From: QHXQ01 sp036389395
GTDB lineage: Bacteria > Acidobacteriota > Blastocatellia > Pyrinomonadales > Pyrinomonadaceae
Length of the DNA stretch: 64,000 bases
Assembly: GCA_036389395.1 (NCBI GenBank)
Contig: DASVPY010000008.1
Span: 4,894-68,893, forward strand
Reading direction: 5' to 3'
A program made the position numbers and the translations under genes. The notes beneath the pieces are model-generated. The model saw only the letters and a list, made by a program, of their open reading frames with translations. It was not told the DNA's origin and did not search any database. Below, piece after piece: positions 51,701 to 58,875 of the stretch; the stretch's first letter is position 1; each line of letters starts with the position of its first letter.

Positions 51701-52383
51701 TCGCGTTGCAGGAGCAGGCGGCGGCGGCGGAAGCGATACCACTCGTAGACGAGGAACAGCAGCAGCGGGGCCGCGACCGCCGCGACTTGCAGCGCCAGCT
51801 TGTGGCGCGCGATGTAGCTCGCGATCAGATCGCGCCAGCCGGCCGGCGGCGCGGGCGTGTCGGGCGAAGAAGCGGGCGCGGGCACTTGCAGTTCGGGCGG
51901 CGTCTCGGCCGTTGCGGGCGCGTCCGCGGCGGGCGGTTCGACGGCCGTGTTGTCCGTGGGCGGCGACGGCGGGGTCGTGCTCTGTCTGCGCCAGGCGACG
52001 ATTGCCAGGGCGACGCCGACGGCGAGCACGAGCGCGGCGAGCAGGTACGCGCGCCACGCGCGCCGCGCGCGCCGAGCCGCCTTGAACGTCGCCGCCTGCG
52101 GCGTGCCGCCGCCGGTCGCGTCGGCCGCCGCGCCGTTCTCGTCCGGGTGGAAGAGTGCGAAGTGTTCGTCGAAGGCCTGGTAGAACTGCGCCTGCTGGCG
52201 CGCGCTGGTGGCGAAGAGCGGGCAGAGCAGCGTCTTGAGCTGCGCGGGCGTGCAGCGGCCGCCGACGCGCGCGAGCAGCACTTGCAGGCGCAGGTATTGA
52301 TCGACGCCGACGACGAAGCCGCGCTGGCGCAGGTGCGCGACGAGCGCGCCGAACAACAACTGATCCGAACCGGCGGGCGGCAT
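48745..52383 (-). CDS. Multidomain membrane protein: vWA-like, thioredoxin-like and beta-propeller-like parts
   Basis: A 1212-residue protein, third gene of a three-gene operon. Residues 1-80 match the small helical N-terminus of CoxE/VMAP-like proteins (HLRQRGFVVGVDQYLRLQVLL). TM helices lie at about 111-131, 197-214 and 651-670. Residues 290-430 look like a vWA fold without a MIDAS (PEYIVLIERAS, VFGSGDELL), then a helical region. After the last TM come a TlpA-type thioredoxin domain (about 710-848; NFWAASCADCVAQ with CADC), a beta domain (870-975), a short TPR-like helix pair (1018-1053) and WD40-like repeats (1080-1195). The last part is outside the cytosol. The gene begins 7 bp after the MoxR ATPase stop. 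Confidence 0.85.
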   Translation of the reverse strand: MPPAGSDQLLFGALVAHLRQRGFVVGVDQYLRLQVLLARVGGRCTPAQLKTLLCPLFATSARQQAQFYQAFDEHFALFHPDENGAAADATGGGTPQAATFKAARRARRAWRAYLLAALVLAVGVALAIVAWRRQSTTPPSPPTDNTAVEPPAADAPATAETPPELQVPAPASSPDTPAPPAGWRDLIASYIARHKLALQVAAVAAPLLLFLVYEWYRFRRRRLLLQREREKTPPYAWPVRVEGGAPKLFDSEQFYNAARLLRRRQVAEHFHLDVEATIAATIDALGFPVFRFRPASRVPEYIVLIERASYRDHQARLFDEQARALEAEGLHATRYFYDGDPRVCYDEQEGGQSVHLFELENKYGGHRLLVFGSGDELLDPVTGQPEDWTSVFAHWPERAVLTPESPARWGVREQALAQLFLVLPATMNSLRALVDLFEAAAPDPYAPPAEQSALAALPRLDADADAAAQIEVLRRTLGPEVFQWLCAAAVYPELQWDLTLYLATLDCMPRGLLTEENLLKLVRLPWLRRGALPDELRWHLIRALEPARERGVRAALVAALEQHPAPPQTFAQDEYRLNLFAQRWLHSRTRKHLQQLLRLMKRLPRSLALRDYTLLRFLETAKTSPLDFVLPGRLRALFYQRGLPPFGLRTGARLALTLALVAGLTVALRALTPRASDNANKPPTEDATAKATPTPLGTDGGPVATNASFESIPDLNLLTLTGQPYSLSRLRGRVVLLNFWAASCADCVAQTAKLNALNRDYQARGLAVVGVITGDTAEALAAQQGMKPNYGLLRIDDADVPAELRLGTSRPVTYAIDSEGRFRQQFVGSQDRATLEATVQRLLAEVPLVAANPTPTPTPKPTPTPALDDPAALKGVWGGTAHQYNNDSYWTVKLTVSNGAYKIDYPSLGCGGYWTLTGRRPNVFNFKEKITYNPPGCVDNGTVVLIRRGANQLYFSFSSLPSGQETSSATLTRNLVPAAPKTARADAMTGGNQNTAPGTGNQNITRGAADPASELTFWESIRNSNDPEDYQAFLDKYPQGTFAALARRRLQTLRQGTKTEQAAPPSESAKSEPLKPQTPTVTRVGAFSPDGRLAASTPDGYTVVLTDVKSGQVVAQDLQLTPINTLLFSPDGKILAAGGANRVLLFTVLELKLVRRFSISFHATSLRFSHDGSKLVAAGPQGAVELNVADGSVKPLSPGKEKGKDKKDLPLP

Positions 52384-52390
52384 GGCGACT

Positions 52391-53380
52391 TCAACGGGCC
52401 GGGCTGAGGTTGCGCGCGAGCAGGTCTCTGTCCTCCCGGCTCTTGGCCAGGACGGCGTAGGTCAGCGCCAGGGCCTCGCGCTCGCCGGGCCGCAGGTTGT
52501 TCACGTCGAGTTGCCGGCGGTCGAGGACGCGCAGCCACGCGAGCAGCTCGGCGGTGGCGGGCTTCTTCTTCAGCGCCAGCTCGCGAATCTTCTCGAAGTG
52601 CGCGAGCGCGCCCGCCAGCATCTCTTCGGTGAACGCGCCGCTCAGGCGCAGCCGCCGCCGCACGATGGCGCGCAGCTCGTCGGTCGTCGGGAACGGGATG
52701 TGGTAGAAGACGCAGCGGCGCAGGAAGGCGTCGGGCAGGTTCTTCTCCGAGTTGCTCGTCAGGATGACGACGGGGCGGAAGCTCTGCTCGGCGGCGAAGG
52801 TGCGGCCCGTCTCCTTGACGGTGAAGGTCAGGCTCTCGATCTCGTTGAGCACGTCGTTGGGCAGGTCGCGCGGGGCCTTGTCGATCTCGTCGAGCAGGAC
52901 GACGGAGCGGGTCGGCCCGCGCCCGCGCAGGTGCGCCGGCAGGTAGGGGTCGGCCGCTTCGGGCGCGAGCGACAACAGGATCGCCAGCCCCAGCGCCTCG
53001 TAGGTGACGTACTGCTCCACGTCCGTGCGGTCGGGGCGGAAGTGTGCGTCGTGGAAGTGGCCGAGCGCGTCGTAGCGGTAGAACAGATCGCGGGCGGCGG
53101 AGGTCGTCTTGGCGTGGAAGACGAGCGGCGCGGGCAAGCCAAGTTCGTGCGCGACGCTCGCCGCCAGTTGCGTCTTGCCCGTGCCCGGCTCGCCCGTCAC
53201 CAGCAGCGGCTGCCCCAGCATGAGCGCGACGTTCACGGCGTCGCGCAAGCCCGCGCCGGCGATGTAGCCCGCCGGGTCGTCGAGCGCGCCCGTCGGCTCG
53301 AACGGGGGCAGGCTCAAGCCCCGCTCGGCGAGCGGCCGGCCGTCGCCCGCGTATAAACTGAAGCCCTGCTCGGTGCTCAA
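52391..53380 (-). CDS. MoxR-family AAA+ ATPase
   Basis: A 329-residue AAA+ protein of the MoxR type. The Walker A is GEPGTGKTQLA and Walker B VVLLDEIDKAPRDLPND, followed by sensor 1 region (VVILTSNSEKNLPDAFLRRCVFYHIPFP) and a C-terminal lid. Such ATPases act as chaperones on vWA-domain partners. Here the neighbours are a DUF4062-type protein upstream (27 bp) and the vWA-like membrane protein downstream (7 bp), so the three genes are likely one transcript and one system. Confidence 0.95.
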   Translation of the reverse strand: MSTEQGFSLYAGDGRPLAERGLSLPPFEPTGALDDPAGYIAGAGLRDAVNVALMLGQPLLVTGEPGTGKTQLAASVAHELGLPAPLVFHAKTTSAARDLFYRYDALGHFHDAHFRPDRTDVEQYVTYEALGLAILLSLAPEAADPYLPAHLRGRGPTRSVVLLDEIDKAPRDLPNDVLNEIESLTFTVKETGRTFAAEQSFRPVVILTSNSEKNLPDAFLRRCVFYHIPFPTTDELRAIVRRRLRLSGAFTEEMLAGALAHFEKIRELALKKKPATAELLAWLRVLDRRQLDVNNLRPGEREALALTYAVLAKSREDRDLLARNLSPAR

Positions 53381-53406
53381 CTTTAGCCGCCCTCCTTACC
53401 GCGCGT

Positions 53407-54786
53407 TCACGCGCCCGCGCTCGTGACGTAGCCCTTCTTGACGAGGTAGCTCTGGTGAATCTCGTGCAGCCGGTGTTCGACATCCTTCATCGAGAGGCGC
53501 GCGGCGGGCCGGCCGTCGGCGGTCGTGAACATCGCGGCCGAATAGTCGTGCCGCTCCTTCTCGTCCCAGATGTTGTAGCGGCTGAACCACTCGTGCACGT
53601 CGTCGGGCTGGACGGGCAGCAATTCGCGCGTGACGAGGAACGGCAGGTCGCGACGCTCGGCGGTCGCGGCGAGCGCGCGCAGACCCGTCTGCACCCTGGC
53701 CTTGTCGAACGGCTTCTGCCCCAGCCAACTGCGCCACCAACCGCCCGGCGTCGGCTTCGGGTAGACGACGGCGAGGAAGACTAAGAGTTGCGGCTGCGCC
53801 CCGGCCGCGTCCAGCGCCGCCCAGTATTCGGCGTACCAGCGGAGCAGCTCTTCGGTCGGCGCGTCCCAGCGCGCGGCGTTGATCCGGTGCTGCACAGCGA
53901 CCATCGCGTTCGGGGCCACGGAGGGCAGGCGCGCGAGCGCCGCCGCCGTGCGCTCGCCGCCGCCCATGTGCGCCGGCTCGAACTCGGAGAAGAGCTTGCG
54001 CCGCAACTCGACCTGGCGCTCCGCCAGCTCGCCCTCGTAAGGCCAGCCCGGCCGGCGCAGGACGACGACGCTGTGCTGCGGGCCGTAGAGTTTTTTGGCC
54101 ACCTCGCGCACGCGCGTGGCGACGAGCCGCTCGACGAAGCTGTCGTGGCACTCGCCTTCGTCGCCGTGCACGACGAAGAGTTGCGGGCGGCCGGGCCGGC
54201 GCTCCAGGTTGGCCGTGAAGTGATCGTAGAACTCCTCCTCCTGCGCGCTGCGGTCGCAGAGCTTGGGCACGAGCTTGCCGGCGACGAGGTCGGGCGCGAG
54301 CGGCGCGGGCGCGGGCGGCGGCGCGGGCGCGACGTGGATGGCGGCCAGCACGCGCCGCGCCAGGTCTTCCTTGTTGCCGAAGAAGTCAACCGTGTGCCGG
54401 GCGCTCAACTCGGCCTTGAGCGCCGCCACCCGCTCGCCCGCCGCGCCCCGGTCAACGTGCGCCGGCGGCCAGGGCACGTCGTCGCGGAGCAGGAAGATGA
54501 GGCAGGTCTTGTTGGTCGCCACCGCCTGCCGGTATTCGAGTTCGGTGATGGCGCGCGCCTCCGGGTTGTCGTGCTCGGGCACGTAGCCGTAGCGCCACGC
54601 GAAGATGCCGACGTAGATGTCGCACGCCGCCACGTCCGCCAGGCAGACGGCGACCGGGCGCGTGTCGGCGGCGACGTAGTCCTCCATGCCGATCACGTCG
54701 TGGCGCAACTGCCGCAGCGCGCGGTAGACCTCCGCCCGGTGCTCTTTCAGGTCGCTGTACGTGGAGGAGATATAAACTCTGGCCAT
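53407..54786 (-). CDS. DUF4062-iSTAND-like protein, first gene of conflict-like operon
   Basis: A protein of 459 residues from the ATG at 54786 (MARVYISSTYSDLKEHRAEVY); the frame upstream is open but Arg-rich. Residues 1-110 are a DUF4062 domain, which has a TIR-like flavodoxin fold (ACDIYVGIFAWRYGYVPE, TELEYRQAV, LIFLLRDD). From about residue 170 on, LCDRSAQEEEFYDHF and LFVVHGDEGECHDSFVERL fit the inactive STAND (iSTAND) module described in NTP-dependent conflict systems, to my recollection. No Walker A motif is seen. It presumably senses a signal and engages the MoxR/vWA pair. The match is by pattern only. Confidence 0.82.
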   Translation of the reverse strand: MARVYISSTYSDLKEHRAEVYRALRQLRHDVIGMEDYVAADTRPVAVCLADVAACDIYVGIFAWRYGYVPEHDNPEARAITELEYRQAVATNKTCLIFLLRDDVPWPPAHVDRGAAGERVAALKAELSARHTVDFFGNKEDLARRVLAAIHVAPAPPPAPAPLAPDLVAGKLVPKLCDRSAQEEEFYDHFTANLERRPGRPQLFVVHGDEGECHDSFVERLVATRVREVAKKLYGPQHSVVVLRRPGWPYEGELAERQVELRRKLFSEFEPAHMGGGERTAAALARLPSVAPNAMVAVQHRINAARWDAPTEELLRWYAEYWAALDAAGAQPQLLVFLAVVYPKPTPGGWWRSWLGQKPFDKARVQTGLRALAATAERRDLPFLVTRELLPVQPDDVHEWFSRYNIWDEKERHDYSAAMFTTADGRPAARLSMKDVEHRLHEIHQSYLVKKGYVTSAGA

Positions 54787-54949
54787 AACGCGGACGAGAG
54801 CAGTGCGCAGTAAGGATAACGGGCCGCGCGCCCGCGCGACGGGCCGGCCGCTTCTCTGCTTCGCGGCGGCGCGCGGGCTGCGTCGGAACGCCCGGCGGAA
54901 AGAGCCAGTATCATAACCGCTAACACGAATTTGGCCTAGAGGGGCGGCC

Positions 54950-55120
54950 GGTGGCGGGTCAGTTTGAAGGTGCGTGCTGAGGTGCGGCCGGTTCAACACA
55001 GAGGACACAGAGTAGGCACGGAGTTCACAGAGTTCTTACTGTGCCCTCTGTGCCTACTCTGTGCCCTCTGTGTTGAACTCATCTTGCGCTCAGCACGCAC
55101 CTTCAAACTGACCCGCCACC
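54950..55120. repeat. 171-bp hairpin with 32-bp outer stem and CACAGAG interior
   Basis: Outer arms 54950-54981 and 55089-55120 are perfectly complementary over 32 bp. Inside, a second stem of CACAGAG/CTCTGTG units with GTTCAAC ends (54991-55078) fills most of the interior. It is the largest such structure in the window, between the divergent DUF4062 and panB genes. Apart from it, the 485-bp gap from 54787 to 55271 shows no gene. Confidence 0.95.
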
Positions 55121-55271
55121 TGAATCTCTATGCCGTTTGCGCGCGAAATATTTCACGCGCCGCGGCCGTCGGCCGTCGAGGCGGACGTTTCTTTCTTGTT
55201 TCCCTTGCGCCACTTCCCTATAATCGCGCCGCTCCCAGTAAATCCGGCGTAACGACCGAAGCGACCCTACG

Positions 55272-56174
55272 ATGGTTTATCTCAAACAGCAGCGCCCCGA
55301 AAAGGTGACGGTGCCGGCGGTGCGCGCCTCGAAGGAACGCGGCGAGCGGCTCGTCTGCCTGACGGCTTACGACTACCCGACCGCGCGCATCGTGGACGAG
55401 GCGGGCACGGACATCATCCTCGTCGGCGACTCCCTGGGCAACGTCGTGCTTGGCTACGACACGACCGTGCCCGTCACGCTCGACGAGATGGTCGTGCACA
55501 CGCGCGCGGTACGCCGCGGCGTCCAGCGCGCGCTGCTCGTCGCCGACATGCCCTACGGCTCGTACCACACGGGCGCGGACGACGCCGTGCGGGCCGCACT
55601 ACGTCTGATCAAAGAGGGCGGCGCGGAGGCGGTCAAGCTCGAAGGCGGGCGCGCGCGCGCCGACTTGGTGCGCCGGCTGGTGGGCGAAGAGATACCCGTC
55701 ATGGGGCACGTCGGGCTGACGCCGCAGTCGGTCAACAAGCTCGGCGGCTTCCGCCTGCAAGGGAAGACGGCCGAGGCGGCGCGGGCCTTGGTCGAGGACG
55801 CGCGCGCGCTCGAAGCGGCGGGCGCGTTCGCGCTCGTGCTCGAAGTCGTGCCGCGCGAGATCGCCCGGCTCGTCACGGCCGCCGTCGCCATCCCGACCAT
55901 CGGCATCGGCGCGGGCGCGGACTGCGACGCACAGATTCTCGTCCTCCACGATCTGGTCGGCTTCTCCTTCAGCCCGACGCGCCCGCGCTTCGTCCGCCAG
56001 TACGCAGACCTGCGCGCCGCCATGACCGACGCCATCACGCGCTACGCCGACGACGTGCGCAGCGGCGCGTACCCCGGCGACAACGAATCCTACCCGCTGC
56101 CCGCCGACGCCGCCGCCGAGCTGCAAGCCGAGCTGGCCGCGACGGCGGATGACGACGCGGGAAGAAGTAAGTAG
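55272..56174 (+). CDS. panB: 3-methyl-2-oxobutanoate hydroxymethyltransferase
   Basis: A 300-residue PanB, converting 2-oxoisovalerate and methylene-THF to ketopantoate in pantothenate synthesis. Seen motifs: LTAYDYPTARIVDEAGTDIILVGDSLGNVVLGYDTTVPVTLDEMVVHTRAV (metal and substrate site with VGDSLG), ADMPYGSY, AVKLEGG, MGHVGLTPQSVNKLGGFRLQGK, and the EVVPREIARLVTAAVAIPTIGIGAG loop. All are intact. The panC gene follows after a heptamer repeat, forming an operon. Confidence 0.98.
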   Translation: MVYLKQQRPEKVTVPAVRASKERGERLVCLTAYDYPTARIVDEAGTDIILVGDSLGNVVLGYDTTVPVTLDEMVVHTRAVRRGVQRALLVADMPYGSYHTGADDAVRAALRLIKEGGAEAVKLEGGRARADLVRRLVGEEIPVMGHVGLTPQSVNKLGGFRLQGKTAEAARALVEDARALEAAGAFALVLEVVPREIARLVTAAVAIPTIGIGAGADCDAQILVLHDLVGFSFSPTRPRFVRQYADLRAAMTDAITRYADDVRSGAYPGDNESYPLPADAAAELQAELAATADDDAGRSK

Positions 56175-56287
56175 AAGTCAGGAGTCAGAAGCCAGAAGCC
56201 GGACGAAAAGCTGGCCGCCCGTTCGCGCGGCCCGCCGCTGGCTTCCGGCGTCTGACTCCTGACTTCTGACTCCTGACTTCTGATTCC
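56170..56287. repeat. Heptamer repeat between panB and panC
   Basis: CAGGAGT/CAGAAGC units (56178-56201) face CTGACTC/CTGACTT units (56249-56283). The repeat starts inside the panB stop region and ends at the panC start codon, so panC has no conventional ribosome site. Confidence 0.88.
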
Positions 56288-57187
56288 ATGGAAATCATCA
56301 ACCGCCGGCAACGGATGAATTCGGTCGCGCGCAAGGTGCGGCGCGAGCAGGACAAAACAATCGGTCTCGTCCCGACGATGGGCGCGCTGCACGAGGGCCA
56401 CCTGAGCCTCGTGCGCGAGGCGCGGCGCATGTGCGACGTGGTCGTCGTCTCGATCTTCGTCAACCCGACGCAGTTCGCGCCCGGCGAGGACTTCGACCGC
56501 TACCCGCGCGACCTGACCCGCGACACCACGCTCCTCGCGGACTACAACGTGGACTACATCTTCGCGCCCACGCCCGAAGAGGTCTACCCCAAAGGCTTCT
56601 CGACCTACGTCACCGTCGAAGGCCTGTCCGAACAACTCGAAGGCGCGGCCCGCCCCGGTCACTTCCGCGGCGTGGCGACCGTCCTCGCCGTCTTCTTCAA
56701 CATCGTCCGCCCGGACTTCGCCTACTTCGGCCAGAAGGACGCGCAGCAGACCTTGATCGTCCGCCGGCTCGTGCGCGATCTGGCCTTCGACACCGAGATC
56801 GTCGTGCTGCCGACCGTGCGCGAAGAGTCGGGCCTCGCGCTCTCGTCGCGCAACGCTTACATGAACGGCGACGAGCGGCGCGCGGCCACCATCCTCTACC
56901 GCGCGCTGGCGCGCGCAGAGGCCGCTTATCTCAGCGGCGAGCGTTCGGCGCGCAAGCTGGCCGAGGGCGTGCGCGCCGAGATCGAGACGGAGCCGCGCGC
57001 CCGGCTCGAATACGTGAGCGTGACCGACGCCGACACCCTGGAGCGGCTCGACCGGCTGGACGACCGGCCCGTCCTCGTCGCCGTCGCCGCGCGCATCGGC
57101 CACACGCGCCTGATCGACAACCTCGTGCTCAACAAGCAGCGCGCCACCGGCCCGCTCAAAGGCACGGGCGCGCTCAAGCTGCCCTGA
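56288..57187 (+). CDS. panC: Pantothenate synthetase
   Basis: A 299-residue PanC, which joins pantoate and beta-alanine using ATP. The HxGH motif is seen in LVPTMGALHEGHLSLV, the pantoate/ATP site in SIFVNPTQFAPGEDFDRYPRDL, then FGQKDAQQTLIVRRLV, and the KMSKS-like GLALSSRNAYMNG. Length is normal. It forms an operon with panB. The start is an ATG directly after the repeat block; no clear ribosome site is seen, suggesting translational coupling or a leaderless-like context. Confidence 0.98.
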   Translation: MEIINRRQRMNSVARKVRREQDKTIGLVPTMGALHEGHLSLVREARRMCDVVVVSIFVNPTQFAPGEDFDRYPRDLTRDTTLLADYNVDYIFAPTPEEVYPKGFSTYVTVEGLSEQLEGAARPGHFRGVATVLAVFFNIVRPDFAYFGQKDAQQTLIVRRLVRDLAFDTEIVVLPTVREESGLALSSRNAYMNGDERRAATILYRALARAEAAYLSGERSARKLAEGVRAEIETEPRARLEYVSVTDADTLERLDRLDDRPVLVAVAARIGHTRLIDNLVLNKQRATGPLKGTGALKLP

Positions 57188-57244
57188 GCCGCCGCCGCGT
57201 GAAGGCCGCGCGAGACGCCTTGAGCCGCGCCGTCCCCGACCGCC

Positions 57245-57817
57245 TTGCGACTGCCGACACACATCGAGACTGAACGCCTCCTGTTGCGCCCGCCCGCGCT
57301 CGGCGACGCACCCGCGATCTACGAGACCTACGCACGCGACCCGGAAGTCACGCGCTACCTCATCTGGCGGCCGCACCGCTCGCTCGCCGACACGGAAGAG
57401 TTCCTGCGCGCTCACCTCGCGCGCCGCGTCGCCGATGCGGATGACGCGGCGGCGCAAGGGTCTGTCGAAGTGTCCGCTGAAGTGTCCTGGGTGCTGATAC
57501 TCAAGGAGGGTGATCAACTCGCCGGCATGTTGGCGGTGCATCCGGCGGAGTTCCGCGTCGGGCTGGGCTACGTGCTGGGGCGCGCTTACTGGGGGCGCGG
57601 GCTGATGACCGAAGCCGTGCGCGCGGTGACGGAGTTGGCACTCGCGCAGCCTGAAGTCTTCCGCGTCTGGGCCGTCTGCGACGTGGACAACCGGGCGTCG
57701 GCGCGCGTGCTGGAGAAGGCCGGTCTCGCGCGCGAGGGCGTCTTGCGCCGCTGGTCGCTGCACCCGAACGTGAGCGCCGCGCCGCGCGACTGTCTCTGCT
57801 ACGCGAAGGTGAGATAA
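57245..57817 (+). CDS. GNAT-family N-acetyltransferase (RimJ/RimL-like)
   Basis: A 190-residue protein from a TTG. It has the RimJ/RimL-like GNAT layout: HIETERLLLRPPALGDAPAIYETYARDPEVTRYLIW, a middle strand set (VLILKEGDQLAGMLAVHPAEFRVGLGYVLGRAYWGRGLMTEAVRAVTELAL, with the acetyl-CoA loop YWGRGLM), and the final VCDVDNRASARVLEKAGLAREGVLRRW. It probably acetylates an amine, such as a ribosomal protein N-terminus or a small molecule. It follows panC by 57 bp and may be read through from it. Confidence 0.92.
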   Translation: MRLPTHIETERLLLRPPALGDAPAIYETYARDPEVTRYLIWRPHRSLADTEEFLRAHLARRVADADDAAAQGSVEVSAEVSWVLILKEGDQLAGMLAVHPAEFRVGLGYVLGRAYWGRGLMTEAVRAVTELALAQPEVFRVWAVCDVDNRASARVLEKAGLAREGVLRRWSLHPNVSAAPRDCLCYAKVR

Positions 57818-58029
57818 ACCCGCGCCCAAGCGCGCGCGAGGATGCGCGGCTGGGTTGCGCCCCCCGCTCTCGTCTTCAGCATTGACAATCTGGGCGCGTG
57901 GGGATACCCTCCCCGCGCTGACGGTTTGTTAGACTCACGTTCCTCGTTCCGCGGGCACGGCTTCAACATCGGTGCTCGGCGGCCGCCGATGAGACGGTCA
58001 CTCCCACGCATCGAGAGGAGAATAGAGGC

Positions 58030-58197
58030 ATGTTATTTCTAAAGTGCCTGCTTTTAGCGCAGGGCGTAGTGTGGTCTATTGCCACCCTCTGTATCGTCAT
58101 ATTCGACCTTCATTTCGGCCCTACAGAGATAATGTTTAGCTGGATCATCGCCGTTCTTTTTTCTCTGGTCATATGGAAAATTGATTCGAATCATTAG
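58030..58197 (+). CDS. Small two-helix membrane protein (55 aa)
   Basis: An ATG at 58030, nine bases after AGGAG, opens a 55-residue frame with a stop at 58195-58197. The product starts MLFLKCLLLAQG and contains two hydrophobic stretches (about 2-25 and 32-50) with the ending WKIDSNH. Codon use is AT-richer than in the surroundings, so it may be a transferred gene. No family recognised. It stands alone between panC/GNAT and the molybdenum enzyme genes. Confidence 0.62.
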   Translation: MLFLKCLLLAQGVVWSIATLCIVIFDLHFGPTEIMFSWIIAVLFSLVIWKIDSNH

Positions 58198-58279
58198 CCG
58201 CTGCATAACCCGCCCCCGCGCCTGCCGCCGCCCCACCTTCATTTAGCCCGCGGTGCCGCCTGCCACCCGCGAAAGGATG

Positions 58280-58311
58280 AACGCCGCAGGCCGCGCGCGG
58301 CCTGCGGCGTT
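58280..58311. terminator. 32-bp perfect GC palindrome
   Basis: The 16-nt arms 58280-58295 and 58296-58311 are exact complements. A short T-tail follows on the plus strand. It probably terminates the small gene upstream or isolates the molybdenum enzyme operon. Confidence 0.65.
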
Positions 58312-58347
58312 TCAGTCCGACCCGCCTTATCGGCTAAAATCCGTCTG

Positions 58348-58875
58348 ATGACCGAACGGCAACAGAAAGCGCAGATCGAGTTCACCTTAAACGGCGAGCC
58401 GTGCGAGGTCGCGTTCGCCCCGCACAAAACTCTGCTCGAAGTCCTGCGCGAAGACCTGAACCTGACCGGCACGAAGCACGGCTGCGAGCTGGGCGAGTGC
58501 GGCACGTGCGCCGTGCTCGTGGACGGCCGCTCCGTCCTCTCGTGCCTCATGCTCGGCTTGGAGGCCGCGGGGCGGCGCGTCGAGACGGTCGAAGGCATGG
58601 CGACGCCCGCGGGTCTGCACCCGTTGCAGGACACGTTCGCCGACCTCGGCGCGGCGCAGTGCGGCTACTGCACGCCCGGCTTCCTGCTCGTCGCCAAAGA
58701 ACTGCTCGCGCACAACGCGAACCCTTCACGCGCCGAGATCAGAGAGGCCCTGAGCGGCAACCTCTGCCGCTGCACCGGCTACATCAAAATCTACGAAGCG
58801 GTCGAACTCGCCGCCGCCCGCCTGCGCGGCGAAGACTTGACCCTGCCCGAAGAAAGCGTCTATGGCCACAAGTAA
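58348..58875 (+). CDS. hcrC: [2Fe-2S] small subunit of a 4-hydroxybenzoyl-CoA reductase-like molybdenum enzyme
   Basis: A 175-residue protein of the CoxS/HcrC family. An N-terminal ferredoxin domain has the cluster motif HGCELGECGTCAVLVDG with a later SCLMLGLEAAGRR, and a C-terminal helical domain has the second cluster (QCGYCTPGFLL and LCRCTGYIKI). It transfers electrons between the molybdenum centre and FAD subunits. It overlaps the large subunit gene by 14 bp, so the two are translated together. The HcrC name rests on the FAD subunit at 62930-63916 and is tentative. Confidence 0.9.
   Translation: MTERQQKAQIEFTLNGEPCEVAFAPHKTLLEVLREDLNLTGTKHGCELGECGTCAVLVDGRSVLSCLMLGLEAAGRRVETVEGMATPAGLHPLQDTFADLGAAQCGYCTPGFLLVAKELLAHNANPSRAEIREALSGNLCRCTGYIKIYEAVELAAARLRGEDLTLPEESVYGHK

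Noticed and set aside
48745..52383. Secreted TlpA protein only
   Set aside because: The thioredoxin domain lies after a third TM helix inside a much longer protein that has a vWA-like core and MoxR partner, so a stand-alone cytochrome-maturation role does not fit.
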